64,000 nucleotides of DNA from Microbacterium thalassium (GTDB lineage: Bacteria > Actinomycetota > Actinomycetes > Actinomycetales > Microbacteriaceae), in assembly GCF_014208045.1 (NCBI RefSeq), contig NZ_JACHML010000001.1, positions 2,852,001 to 2,916,000 on the forward strand, in the 5' to 3' direction. The notes under the pieces were generated by a model. That model was not told the DNA's origin. It searched no databases and saw only the letters and a list, made by a program, of their open reading frames with translations. Positions 17,341-26,551 of this stretch are shown piece by piece. The number at the start of each line of letters is the position of its first letter. Position 1 is the stretch's first letter. The position numbers and the translations under genes were made by a program.

Positions 17341-17720
17341 GCCTCGCCGCCCGTGAGTTCGAGGTACGCCGCGCGGTCCATGAGACCGTCCACGGCGGCC
17401 GGGTCGACCGTGATCTTGATGAGCCAGCCCTCGCCGAACGGGTCGGAGTTCACCAGCGACGGGTCGTCGACGACGGCGTCGTTCGCGGCGACGATGTCAC
17501 CGGTGAGAGGCGCGTACAGCTCGCCCACCGACTTGGTCGACTCGATCTCGCCGCACACGTCGCCGGCGGTGACGCCGTCGCCCTCGCCGGGGAGCTCGAC
17601 GAACACGACATCGCCGAGCTTGTCGGCGGCGTAGTCGGTGATGCCGACGGTGGCGGTGTCGCCCTCGAGGGCGATCCACTCGTGCTCGGCGGTGTACTTG
17701 AGGCTGTTCAGGTCGGTCAT
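17337..17720 (-). CDS. gcvH: Glycine cleavage system H protein
   Basis: 127 residues, typical size. It carries the lipoyl arm that shuttles the aminomethyl group between GcvP and GcvT and is reoxidised by the L protein. The lipoylation site is the lysine in [13 protein letters not shown] (Lys64, counting from [15 protein letters not shown]). ATG at 17720 overlaps the gcvT stop as ATGA and its own stop overlaps the gcvP start, so T, H and P are translated as a coupled set. It needs lipoyl transfer enzymes encoded elsewhere. Confidence 0.98.
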   Translation of the reverse strand: MTDLNSLKYTAEHEWIALEGDTATVGITDYAADKLGDVVFVELPGEGDGVTAGDVCGEIESTKSVGELYAPLTGDIVAANDAVVDDPSLVNSDPFGEGWLIKITVDPAAVDGLMDRAAYLELTGGEA

Positions 17721-18934
17721 TTCTTCCTCCGGTAGAAGGGCAAGGGGGTCACGGTCGCGGGGATGCGCTTGCCCCGCACGTCGATGTAGAGCTGGGTGTC
17801 CTCGGCGGATGCCGCAGGCGTCACGTAGGCCATCGCGATCGGGTGGCCGAGCGTCGGGCTGAGCGCGCCGCTCGTGATCTCGCCGACGCGGGCGGCGTCG
17901 GCATCCGCCCCGACGAAGACGCCGTAGCCGGCCCGTCCGGCGCGCCGTCCCTCGGCTGCGAGTCCGACCAGCACGGGGGCGTCGGCGGGAACCGCGGCGC
18001 CCTTGCCGACGAAGTCGTCCTTGTCGGCGGCGACGGCGCGACCGAGGCCGGCCTGTGCGGGAGCGACCTCGAGCGAGAGCTCGTGGCCGTACAGCGGCAT
18101 GCCGGCTTCGAGCCGCAGCGTGTCGCGCGCGGCGAGGCCCGCCGGCACGAGACCGAGCGGACGGCCGGCGTCGAGCAGGGCGTTCCACAGCCCGGATGCG
18201 GCGGCCTGCGGGACGAGCAGCTCGAAGCCGTCCTCACCGGTGTAGCCGGTGCGGGCGATGAACAGGGGTGAACCCGCGAAGCTCGCCGCCGACCACGCGT
18301 AGTAGCCGAGTTCGTCCAGAGCCGGGGCGACGCCGGTGATCGCAGCGGTCGCCTCGATCACGGATCGGGCCACAGGCCCCTGCACCGCGATGAGGGCGAA
18401 CTCGTCCGAGGCGTCCTCGATGGTCGCGACCTGCGGGTCGGCGCCGTCGATGCGCAGGAACGCGTCACCGGCGACCCGCGCGCTGCGGAAGACCGAAGCG
18501 ACGGGCGCCTCGGCGGCCCGCTCGGCGAACGCGGCGGCCACGGCATCCCGGTTGCCGGCGTTGGCGATCACAAGGAAGCGGTCGTCGGCGACCCGGTAGA
18601 CGATGACGTCGTCGACGATGCCGCCGGTCTCGGCGAGCACGAGCGAGTACTTCGCCTTGCCCACGCGCATCGTCGAGACGCGTCCGGCGAGCGCGTAGTC
18701 CAGGAACGCGCCGGCGGGCTCACCCTCGACGATGAACTCGGCCATGTGCGAGATGTCGAACAGACCGGCCGCCTGCCGCACCGCGTGGTGCTCGGCGAGG
18801 TCGGACGTGTAGCGGACCGGCATCATCCAGCCGCCGAAGTCGGTGAAGGCGGCGCCGAGCGCCTCGTGCACGTCCCTCAGGGACGTGTACGTCGCCGGCT
18901 CGGCCGGCGTCTGGTCGTCGTGCGTCTCGCTCAT
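17717..18934 (-). CDS. gcvT: Glycine cleavage system T protein (aminomethyltransferase)
   Basis: 405 residues. It transfers the methylene group from aminomethyl-GcvH to tetrahydrofolate, releasing ammonia. Recognisable parts: [22 protein letters not shown] near the N-terminus with the substrate-binding Asp, [10 protein letters not shown], and the glycine-rich [17 protein letters not shown] at 18934 follows GAGGGGG and lies 10 bp after the sdaA stop; the stop overlaps the gcvH start. It is slightly longer at the N-terminus (about 20 residues) than the average T protein. Confidence 0.97.
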   Translation of the reverse strand: MSETHDDQTPAEPATYTSLRDVHEALGAAFTDFGGWMMPVRYTSDLAEHHAVRQAAGLFDISHMAEFIVEGEPAGAFLDYALAGRVSTMRVGKAKYSLVLAETGGIVDDVIVYRVADDRFLVIANAGNRDAVAAAFAERAAEAPVASVFRSARVAGDAFLRIDGADPQVATIEDASDEFALIAVQGPVARSVIEATAAITGVAPALDELGYYAWSAASFAGSPLFIARTGYTGEDGFELLVPQAAASGLWNALLDAGRPLGLVPAGLAARDTLRLEAGMPLYGHELSLEVAPAQAGLGRAVAADKDDFVGKGAAVPADAPVLVGLAAEGRRAGRAGYGVFVGADADAARVGEITSGALSPTLGHPIAMAYVTPAASAEDTQLYIDVRGKRIPATVTPLPFYRRKK

Positions 18935-18944
18935 GCGGACCCCC

Positions 18945-20320
<1,376 letters not shown>

Positions 20321-20324
<4 letters not shown>

Positions 20325-20350
20325 CGGCGGCAGGGTACGGCGGCGGTCAT
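20321..20350 (-). CDS. Nine-codon leader ORF before sdaA
   Basis: ATG at 20350 follows a strong AAGGAG ribosome site (7 bases spacing) and encodes MTAAVPCRR before TGA, which overlaps the sdaA ATG as ATGA. sdaA lacks a ribosome site of its own, so ribosomes probably reach it by finishing this leader. The ribosome site and start lie next to the right arm of a 9-bp stem (20351-20359 with 20390-20398) that could hide it. The peptide itself probably has no function. Seen directly: RBS, ORF and overlap; inferred: coupling. Confidence 0.55.
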
Positions 20351-20398
20351 GAGGAACTCCTTGTCGAAGGCATCCGGATGGATGGGTGAGAGTTCCTC
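20351..20398 (-). promoter_or_regulatory. Inverted repeat between riboswitch and leader ORF (candidate expression platform)
   Basis: On the transcript GAGGAACTC (from 20398-20390) is perfectly complementary to GAGTTCCTC (from 20359-20351), with a 30-nt loop. The right arm takes in the last three bases of the AAGGAG ribosome site and runs up to the leader ATG. The left arm begins directly after the second glycine aptamer. This suits a translational on/off switch in which glycine binding changes access to the ribosome site. Pairing is seen; switching is inferred. Confidence 0.5.
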
Positions 20399-20566
20399 CC
20401 GCTCTGTCATTGGCCTGAGAGTTTCCGCGCAGGATACTGCGCTTGCCCCGTCGGCGGGAACCATGCGGTTCCGCTTTCCAGAGTGACCTGTCGCCACGGT
20501 ACGTGGGCCTGAGAGATTCCGGGAGGGGTTGCTCCTACGGCAGCCGCGAAGCGGCGTTCTCCCGTG
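20399..20566 (-). ncRNA. Tandem glycine riboswitch (gcvT element)
   Basis: Two glycine aptamers read on the minus strand. The first starts with GGGAGA and has the conserved AGGAGCAA, CCCGGAATCTCTCAGGC and GTGGCGACAGG segments ending in CTCTGGAAAG. The second has CGACGGGGCAAGC, GCGGAAACTCTCAGGCC and ends in GACAGAGCGGG. A short linker joins them, as in classic tandem (cooperative) glycine switches. It precedes sdaA-gcvT-gcvH-gcvP, fitting glycine-induced expression of glycine and serine catabolism. Confidence 0.93.
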
Positions 20567-20596
20567 GCGGGTGATCGGTCGTGAAGTTGTACGTCG

Positions 20597-20602
20597 ATTC
20601 TA
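20597..20602 (-). promoter_or_regulatory. Candidate -10 element of the glycine operon
   Basis: TAGAAT on the minus strand lies about 31 bp before the first aptamer, placing a transcription start near 20590. No good -35 box is seen 17 bp upstream, so this is tentative. Confidence 0.3.
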
Positions 20603-20638
20603 GCGGTACGTCTCGGCTCCGACCGCGCGCGGCCGGCG

Positions 20639-21814
20639 TCAGGTCGTGCAGGCGCCGGTCGATACGGGCTGCTCCAGCGCATCGGCCTGCGCCAGCACGG
20701 GCAGCAGCTCGGTCGTCGTCATGGCGTAGCCGATGTCGCGGCCGTCGTCCGCGCGGGCGAACACGACGCCGACGACCTGCCCGGTCGTGCTCAGCAGCGG
20801 ACCGCCGGAGTTGCCGGGGACGATCGTCGCCTGCAGCGCGTAGATGTCGCGCGGCGCGCTCGATCCCTGGTAGATGTCGGGCACGGGCGTGGTGGCGACC
20901 GACAGCACCCGCGCCGATCCCATCTCGAACGGGCCGCCGTACGGATAGCCCTGCACGACGGCGGCGGCACCCGTCCCGAGCGGAGCCGTGACCGTCAGCG
21001 ACGTCGCCTCCAGATCGTCGACCTCGATCACGGCGATGTCGTCGACGGCGTCGAAGTAGACGACGCGCCCCTCGCGGGCGGCGCGTCCGGGCAGCTCGAC
21101 GACGGGCGTCTCGACGCCGGCGACGACGTGGGCGTTGGTGACGACGAGGTCGGTCGCCGCGACGAAGCCGCTGCCGGTCGAGCTGGTGCCGCACGCGTAC
21201 GCGACGCCCGAGATGCGGGCGACCGACGCCGCGGCCGACTCGAGGTCCGGGGAGTCCAGCGCGATGGCGGGAAGGGGCTCATCGACGGCGTCGGGCACGA
21301 GGAGGATGCCCAGGCGCGGGATGCCCTCGTCGAGCACCGCCGAGCGCAGCTGGGCGAGCGTCGTCTGCACCGGCGCCGGGGTCAGATCGTCGATGGTGCG
21401 CAGCACGACCGAGGAGCCCAGGGCCTGCGCGACGACGGGCATGCCTGTCGCGGCCAGTCCCTGCCCGACGAAGGATGCCGCCAGGGCGGCGACGATGACG
21501 CCGGCGACGCCGCCGAGGAAGCGCTCGAAGCCGCGCAGCGGAGTGCGGTCCACGCCGCTGCGCAGAGCCTCGCCCACCGCCCCGCCGATCGCGGCCCCGA
21601 CGACGAGCAGGAAGATGGTCCCGCCGATCACCACGACGCCGCGCCAGGCCTGGCTCGGCAGCGCGTCGTTGACCAGTGGGATGACCCACAGCGCACCGAA
21701 GGCGCCGGCGACCAGCCCGATCAGCGAGCCCAGGCTCGCCAGGAGCCCGCGCTGCAGGCCGACGGCGAGCGCGATGACGAGCACCCCGATCAGGATGATG
21801 TCGATCACCTGCAC
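20639..21814 (-). CDS. MarP-like membrane serine protease (CvpA N-terminus plus trypsin-like domain)
   Basis: 391 residues. Four hydrophobic helices (about residues 3-130) form a CvpA/colicin-V-production-like membrane part, followed by a periplasmic chymotrypsin-fold domain. The triad is visible: His229 in TNAHVV, Asp259 in VDDIAVI and Ser336 in PGNSGGPL. Cys208 (YACGTS) and Cys389 (near the C-terminus) match the pair that forms the stabilising disulfide in mycobacterial MarP (Rv3671c). MarP supports acid and oxidative stress resistance by cleaving cell-wall enzymes. Monocistronic, divergent from nrtR and upstream of the glycine operon on the same strand. Confidence 0.93.
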   Translation of the reverse strand: MQVIDIILIGVLVIALAVGLQRGLLASLGSLIGLVAGAFGALWVIPLVNDALPSQAWRGVVVIGGTIFLLVVGAAIGGAVGEALRSGVDRTPLRGFERFLGGVAGVIVAALAASFVGQGLAATGMPVVAQALGSSVVLRTIDDLTPAPVQTTLAQLRSAVLDEGIPRLGILLVPDAVDEPLPAIALDSPDLESAAASVARISGVAYACGTSSTGSGFVAATDLVVTNAHVVAGVETPVVELPGRAAREGRVVYFDAVDDIAVIEVDDLEATSLTVTAPLGTGAAAVVQGYPYGGPFEMGSARVLSVATTPVPDIYQGSSAPRDIYALQATIVPGNSGGPLLSTTGQVVGVVFARADDGRDIGYAMTTTELLPVLAQADALEQPVSTGACTT

Positions 21815-21883
21815 GCCGTCTCCTTCCGGGACTGGTCACACTACGGCCCGAGGCTGGGAGAACGGCGGTGATTCCCCGCGATT

Positions 21884-21913
21884 TTGCACTTCTGGTCACC
21901 ATGACACTAAGAT
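21884..21913 (+). promoter_or_regulatory. Promoter of the nrtR-nad operon
   Basis: TTGCAC (21884-21889) and TAAGAT (21908-21913) are 18 bp apart, with the expected start of transcription near 21920, 16 bp before the nrtR ATG. The spacer is occupied by the first operator copy (21890-21910), so bound regulator would block RNA polymerase directly. Confidence 0.55.
21890..21910. promoter_or_regulatory. NrtR-type operator, copy 1
   Basis: The core GTCACCATGACAC (21895-21907) contains the inverted repeat GTCA-CCA-TGAC and is flanked on the right by TAA (21908-21910). It lies between the -35 and -10 boxes. An almost identical copy is centred 35 bp downstream. Assignment to NrtR rests on position next to the nrtR-like gene and on the palindromic form. 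Confidence 0.6.
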
Positions 21914-21924
21914 CGGGTGCGAAG

Positions 21925-21945
21925 TTAGAGTCACCATGACACAAA
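21925..21945. promoter_or_regulatory. NrtR-type operator, copy 2, overlapping the nrtR start codon
   Basis: The same 13-bp core GTCACCATGACAC (21930-21942) with left flank TTAGA. The ATG of nrtR (21936) is inside the palindrome, so the operator also constrains the first codons. The 35-bp centre spacing is about 3.3 helical turns. Confidence 0.6.
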
Positions 21946-22655
21946 CAACCGCAGCCACCGCCACGCCGCTCGCCTCCGCACCGCCGGACGCGACGCGCGT
22001 CGCCGTGTCCACCGTGATCTTCACGATCCGGCGCGATCCGCGGACCGACCGCATGGAGCTGGCGCTGCCCCTCGTGCGTCGCACGCGGGATCCTCACGAA
22101 GGACTGTGGGCGCTCCCGGGCGGCTGGCTCGACGTCGCCGAGAGTCTCGAGGCAGCGGCATCCCGCACGCTCGCCGAGACGACGGGGCTCGAGCCGAGCT
22201 ACCTCGAGCAGCTGTACGCGTTCGGCGCCGTCGACCGCTCTCCCGCGCGCGTGGTGTCGATCGTCTACTGGGCGCTCATCCGCGCCGACGAGATCCCGGA
22301 TGCCGGCATCGAGAACACCGCGTGGTTCGACGCGGCATCCCTCCCCCGTCTCGCCTTCGACCACAACGAGATCGTCGGATACGCCCTGTGGCGCCTGCGC
22401 AACAAGGTCGGCTACAGCCGCATCGCGCACGGCCTGCTGGCCGACGAGTTCACCCTCGCCGAGCTGCGCGAGGTGTACGAGTCGATCCTCGGCCGGCGCC
22501 TGGACCCCGCGAACTTCCGCCGCCAGGCCGAGAACTCCGGAACCCTCATCCCCACCGACCGGTTCCGCACGGGAGCGCATCGCCCCGCGCGCCTGTACCG
22601 GTACGACCAGGACGTCGAGCTCGCCGAGCGCGGGCCGCTGTCCACCCGTCACTGA
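21936..22655 (+). CDS. nrtR: NrtR-like transcriptional regulator (Nudix domain plus winged helix)
   Basis: 239 residues. The N-terminal Nudix fold has a degenerate Nudix box at residues 63-85 (GWLDVAES...RTLAETTGL): the first catalytic Glu is Thr and the EE pair is ET, so it should bind rather than hydrolyse its ligand. The C-terminal part (about 155-225, with RLRNKVGYSRIAHGLLADEF and ELREVYESILGRRLDPANFRR) is the winged-helix domain found in NrtR regulators. Known NrtR proteins sense ADP-ribose-type metabolites and repress NAD synthesis genes. Here it leads nadA-nadB-nadC and has two operators at its own promoter, so autorepression is expected. ATG 21936 chosen; longer frames run into the promoter. 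Confidence 0.88.
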   Translation: MTQTTAATATPLASAPPDATRVAVSTVIFTIRRDPRTDRMELALPLVRRTRDPHEGLWALPGGWLDVAESLEAAASRTLAETTGLEPSYLEQLYAFGAVDRSPARVVSIVYWALIRADEIPDAGIENTAWFDAASLPRLAFDHNEIVGYALWRLRNKVGYSRIAHGLLADEFTLAELREVYESILGRRLDPANFRRQAENSGTLIPTDRFRTGAHRPARLYRYDQDVELAERGPLSTRH

Positions 22656-22668
22656 ATCGAGTAGTGCC

Positions 22669-24021
22669 ATGCCCGCTGTGAACCTGAACCTGCTGCCCCG
22701 TCCCGAGATCGATCCCTCGGTCGACCACGAGATCCAGGCCATCGTCTCGGGCGCCCTCGTGGGCGAGACCTGCAACACCGATCTCGCCGCCGGCCCCTGG
22801 AACTTCGATGAGCGCCCCGGCTACGGTCCCGGCTCGTCGATGGGCGACGTGATCCCCACGGGCGCGCCCCGCCAGGGCGAGCTGCCGCTGGAGTACCGCG
22901 AGGCCTCCGAAGAGGAGCTCGACGCACGCATCCGCGCCGCGAAGGAGACCCTCGGCGACCGCCTCGTCGTGCTCGGCCACTTCTACCAGCGCGAAGAGGT
23001 CGTCCGTCACGCCGACTACGTGGGCGACTCGTTCCAGCTCGCGAACGCGGCGCTCGAGCACCCGGATGCCGAGGCGATCGTCTTCTGCGGCGTGCACTTC
23101 ATGGCCGAGACCGCCGACATGCTCTCGGGGCCGGAGCAGTCCGTGATCCTGCCGAACCTCGCCGCCGGCTGCTCGATGGCCGACATGGCCGACATCGACC
23201 AGGTCGAGGAGTGCTGGGAGCAGCTCGAAGAGGTCTACGGCGACATGGACGCGCAGGATGCCGACGGGCTCGTGCCGGTCATCCCCGTCACCTACATGAA
23301 CTCGTCCGCGGCCATCAAGGGCTTCGTCGGCCGCCACGGCGGCATCGTCTGCACGTCCTCGAACGCGCGCACGGTGCTGGAGTGGGCGTTCGAGCGGGGC
23401 CGCCGCGTGCTGTTCTTCCCCGACCAGCACCTGGGACGCAACACCGCGAAGGCGATGGGCGTGCCGCTCGAGCGGATGCCGATGTGGAACCCGCGTCAGC
23501 CCCTGGGCGGCTCGAGCGAAGAGGCGCTGGCAGACGCCCGCGTGATCCTGTGGCACGGCTTCTGCTCGGTGCACCGCCGGTTCAGCGTCGACCAGATCTC
23601 CCAGGCCCGCGCCGAGCACCCGGGCGTGCGCGTCATCGTGCACCCGGAGTGCCCGATGGAGGTCGTGGACGCCGCCGACGAGGCAGGCTCCACCGACTAC
23701 ATCCGCCGCGCGATCGAGGACGCCGCCGAGCCGACCACCTTCGCGATCGGCACCGAGGTCAACCTCGTGCAGCGCCTGGCCGCCCAGAACCCGCAGCACG
23801 AGATCTTCTGCCTCGACCCCGTGGTGTGCCCGTGCTCGACGATGTACCGCATCCACCCCGGCTATCTCGCCTGGGTGCTCGAGCGGCTCGTCGCGGGCGA
23901 GGTCGTCAACCGCATCGAGGTGGCCGCCGACGTCGCCGAGCCGGCCCGTGTGGCCCTCCAGCGGATGCTGGCCGCCAAGCCCCCGGCAGGCCGCGTCGAG
24001 AAGTCCGGGGTCCCCGCGTGA
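22669..24021 (+). CDS. nadA: Quinolinate synthase A
   Basis: 450 residues, long actinobacterial type with an about 80-residue N-terminal extension. It condenses iminoaspartate with dihydroxyacetone phosphate to quinolinate using a [4Fe-4S] cluster. Likely cluster ligands are Cys140 (VFCGVHFMAETAD), Cys328 (HPECPMEV) and Cys387 or 389 (DPVVCPCSTMYR). Substrate motifs include LGHFYQREEVV and YMNSSAAIK. ATG at 22669 is 13 bp after the nrtR stop, and its TGA overlaps the nadB GTG (GTGA). NadA and NadB must cooperate because iminoaspartate is unstable; coupling should keep them in step. Confidence 0.97.
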   Translation: MPAVNLNLLPRPEIDPSVDHEIQAIVSGALVGETCNTDLAAGPWNFDERPGYGPGSSMGDVIPTGAPRQGELPLEYREASEEELDARIRAAKETLGDRLVVLGHFYQREEVVRHADYVGDSFQLANAALEHPDAEAIVFCGVHFMAETADMLSGPEQSVILPNLAAGCSMADMADIDQVEECWEQLEEVYGDMDAQDADGLVPVIPVTYMNSSAAIKGFVGRHGGIVCTSSNARTVLEWAFERGRRVLFFPDQHLGRNTAKAMGVPLERMPMWNPRQPLGGSSEEALADARVILWHGFCSVHRRFSVDQISQARAEHPGVRVIVHPECPMEVVDAADEAGSTDYIRRAIEDAAEPTTFAIGTEVNLVQRLAAQNPQHEIFCLDPVVCPCSTMYRIHPGYLAWVLERLVAGEVVNRIEVAADVAEPARVALQRMLAAKPPAGRVEKSGVPA

Positions 24022-25694
24022 CGACGCCTCATGTCGTCGTCGTCGGCTCGGGCATCGCCGGGCTGACCGTCGCCCTGCACGCCGTCGAGCACGGGTGCAC
24101 GGCGACGCTGGTGACCAAGGACGTGCTCGAGCACGCCAACACCCGCTACGCGCAGGGCGGCATCGCCGGCGTCATGTTCGACGACGACCGGGCCGAGGAC
24201 CACGTCCGCGACACGATGACCGCCGGGGTGGGCCTCAACGACCCCGACGCCGTGCGCGTGCTCGTCGAGGAGGGCCCCGACCGCATCCGCGAGCTCGTCG
24301 CCCTCGGCGTCGCGTTCGACCGCGGCGACGACGGCGCGTTCGTGAAGGGTCTCGAAGCCGCGCACTCGTATCCGCGGATCCTCCACGCCGGCGGGGATGC
24401 CACCGGCACGGTCATCGAGAAGGCGCTGGTCGCGCGACTGCGCGCGAGCCGCGTCGAGGTGATCGAGCACGCGTTCCTGATCGACCTCGTGCGGGACGAC
24501 GGACGCGTCCGGGGCGTCGACCTGCTCGTCGGCGAGCGCGACGAGACGGATGCCGCACCCGCGGTCACCGGCCACCGCCGCCGGATCGAGGCGGATGCGG
24601 TCGTGCTCGCGACCGGCGGAGCCGGCGAGCTCTACGCGCACTCGACCAACCCCGCCGTCGCGACCGGCGACGGCATCGCTGCGGCGCTGCGCGCGGGCGC
24701 GGCCGTCGCGGACCTGGAGTTCTTCCAGTTCCACCCGACGATCCTGGCGGTCGGCGAGGCGTTCCTGGTGTCGGAGGCCGTGCGCGGGGAGGGCGCGGTG
24801 CTGCGCGACGACAGCGGCCATCGCTTCGCCCTTGATGCGCACCCGGACGGCGAACTGGCGCCTCGCGACGTCGTCGCGCGCGCGATCGCGACCGCGATGG
24901 ACCGCCAGGGCGGACGCCCCGTGGTGCTCGACGCCACCGGGCTGCACTCCGACGACGCCGACGAGCGCGCGGCGTTCCTCGCGCGGCGGTTCCCCACGAT
25001 CGACCGGGCCGTCCGCGAGCGCGGTCTGGACTGGGCCCGCGAGCCGATCCCCGTGACGCCCGCGGCGCACTATCTGATGGGCGGCGTCGTCACGGACCTC
25101 GACGGCCGCACATCGGTCCCGGGGCTCTACGCGGTGGGCGAGGTCGCGCGCACCGGCGTGCACGGCGCCAACCGTCTCGCCTCGAACTCGCTCCTCGAGG
25201 GGGCCGTGTTCGGCGCGCGCGCCGGCGACGCGATCGCCGCCGACATCGCCTCGGGCGCATGGCCGGCTGTGTCGCACTTCGTCTCCCCCGCACCGGCTCC
25301 GGCGGCGGGCGAGCCCGCCGGTCGAGACGGTGCGCAGCCGTTCTCGCGACGCGCCCTGCAGGAGCTGCTGTGGGAGGACGCCGGCCTCGTCCGCGACGAG
25401 GCCGGGCTGGCCCACGCGGCCGACGTGATCGCCCGATGGCGCGCGGAGAGCCGCGCGCCGCGCAGCGAGCGCATGTACGAGGACGAGAACCTGCTGCTGG
25501 TCGCGGAGCGGCTCGTGGCCGCGGCCCGTGCGCGCCGGCAGTCGGCCGGAGCGCACTTCCGCTCCGACGCCGCGGACCTCGCTCAGCGGATCCCGGCCGC
25601 AGACGCGGTCTCCGCCGGGGCCGGCGACCACGCGCACGGGAGTCCGTGGGCGTCCGCACACGAGCCCCAGCGTCTCGGAGGCATCGCATGCTGA
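24018..25694 (+). CDS. nadB: L-aspartate oxidase
   Basis: 558 residues. A FAD enzyme that oxidises L-aspartate to iminoaspartate for NadA. The FAD-binding GSGIAG is at residues 9-14; further family marks are NTRYAQGGIAGV, HSYPRILHAGGDATG, FFQFHPTIL and the C-terminal GLYAVGEVARTGVHGANRLASN segment, with the succinate-dehydrogenase-type helical domain after it (ending near EDENLLLVAERLV). Start is GTG 24018, overlapping the nadA stop by 4 bases; its own stop lies inside the nadC start (7-base overlap). Confidence 0.97.
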   Translation: MTTPHVVVVGSGIAGLTVALHAVEHGCTATLVTKDVLEHANTRYAQGGIAGVMFDDDRAEDHVRDTMTAGVGLNDPDAVRVLVEEGPDRIRELVALGVAFDRGDDGAFVKGLEAAHSYPRILHAGGDATGTVIEKALVARLRASRVEVIEHAFLIDLVRDDGRVRGVDLLVGERDETDAAPAVTGHRRRIEADAVVLATGGAGELYAHSTNPAVATGDGIAAALRAGAAVADLEFFQFHPTILAVGEAFLVSEAVRGEGAVLRDDSGHRFALDAHPDGELAPRDVVARAIATAMDRQGGRPVVLDATGLHSDDADERAAFLARRFPTIDRAVRERGLDWAREPIPVTPAAHYLMGGVVTDLDGRTSVPGLYAVGEVARTGVHGANRLASNSLLEGAVFGARAGDAIAADIASGAWPAVSHFVSPAPAPAAGEPAGRDGAQPFSRRALQELLWEDAGLVRDEAGLAHAADVIARWRAESRAPRSERMYEDENLLLVAERLVAAARARRQSAGAHFRSDAADLAQRIPAADAVSAGAGDHAHGSPWASAHEPQRLGGIAC

Positions 25695-26545
25695 CCCGCA
25701 CCGTGATCGACCACACCGTGGCCGCCGCGCTCGACGAGGACGCACCGTGGGGTGACGTCACGTGCGAGGCCCTCATCCCCGAGACCGCGCACGCGCACGC
25801 CGACCTGATCGCGCGCGAGGCGGGTGTGTTCAGCGGCGGCGATGTGTTCGCCGCGGCGTTCGCCCTGACCGATCCGTCGATCGACGTCCGGCTGCTCGTG
25901 CGCGACGGCGAGAGCTTCGGACCCGGAGCCGTGCTCGCGACCGTGACCGGCCCGGCGCGCGCCGTGCTGACGGCCGAGCGCGTGGGCCTGAACTTCGTCC
26001 AGCGCATGGCCGGCATCGCGACGCTCACCGCCCGCTACGTCTCCGAGGTCGCCCACACCGGCGCCCGCATCGCCGACACGCGCAAGACCACGCCGGGCCT
26101 GCGCGCGTTCGAGCGGCATGCCGTCGTCAGCGGCGGCGGCCACAATCACCGCCACTCGCTGTCCGACGCGGTGATGGCCAAGGACAACCACCTGGCCGTG
26201 CTCGCGCAGAGAGGAGTGTCGGTGACCGCCGCGCTCCAGGGCGCGATCGCGCGCCTGCCGCACACGATGCACGTCGAGGTCGAGGTCGACCGGCTCGACC
26301 AGATCGACGCGGTGCTCGCCGCCGGCGTCGGCACGATCATGCTCGACAACTTCTCGCTCGCCGACCTTCGCGCCGGCGTCGCGCAGATCGCGGGCCGCGC
26401 GACGGTCGAGGCGTCGGGGGGCGTGTCCCTCGACACGGTGCGCGACATCGCCGAGACGGGCGTCGACGTCATCTCGGTCGGTGCACTCACGCACTCGGCG
26501 CGCGCGCTCGACCTCGGATTGGACGTGCGGGTCTCCGCGTCCTGA
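25688..26545 (+). CDS. nadC: Nicotinate-nucleotide diphosphorylase (carboxylating)
   Basis: 285 residues, normal length. It converts quinolinate and PRPP to nicotinate mononucleotide, CO2 and diphosphate. Conserved parts: EDAPWGDVT, RIADTRKTTPGLRAFE with the substrate-binding Arg/Lys, the HNHRHSLSDAVMAKDNH segment, VEVEV, MLDNFS and the phosphate loop ASGGVSL followed by ISVGALTHS. ATG 25688 overlaps nadB by 7 bases. Completes the aspartate-to-NaMN pathway in this operon. Confidence 0.97.
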   Translation: MLTRTVIDHTVAAALDEDAPWGDVTCEALIPETAHAHADLIAREAGVFSGGDVFAAAFALTDPSIDVRLLVRDGESFGPGAVLATVTGPARAVLTAERVGLNFVQRMAGIATLTARYVSEVAHTGARIADTRKTTPGLRAFERHAVVSGGGHNHRHSLSDAVMAKDNHLAVLAQRGVSVTAALQGAIARLPHTMHVEVEVDRLDQIDAVLAAGVGTIMLDNFSLADLRAGVAQIAGRATVEASGGVSLDTVRDIAETGVDVISVGALTHSARALDLGLDVRVSAS

Positions 26546-26551
26546 CGCATC

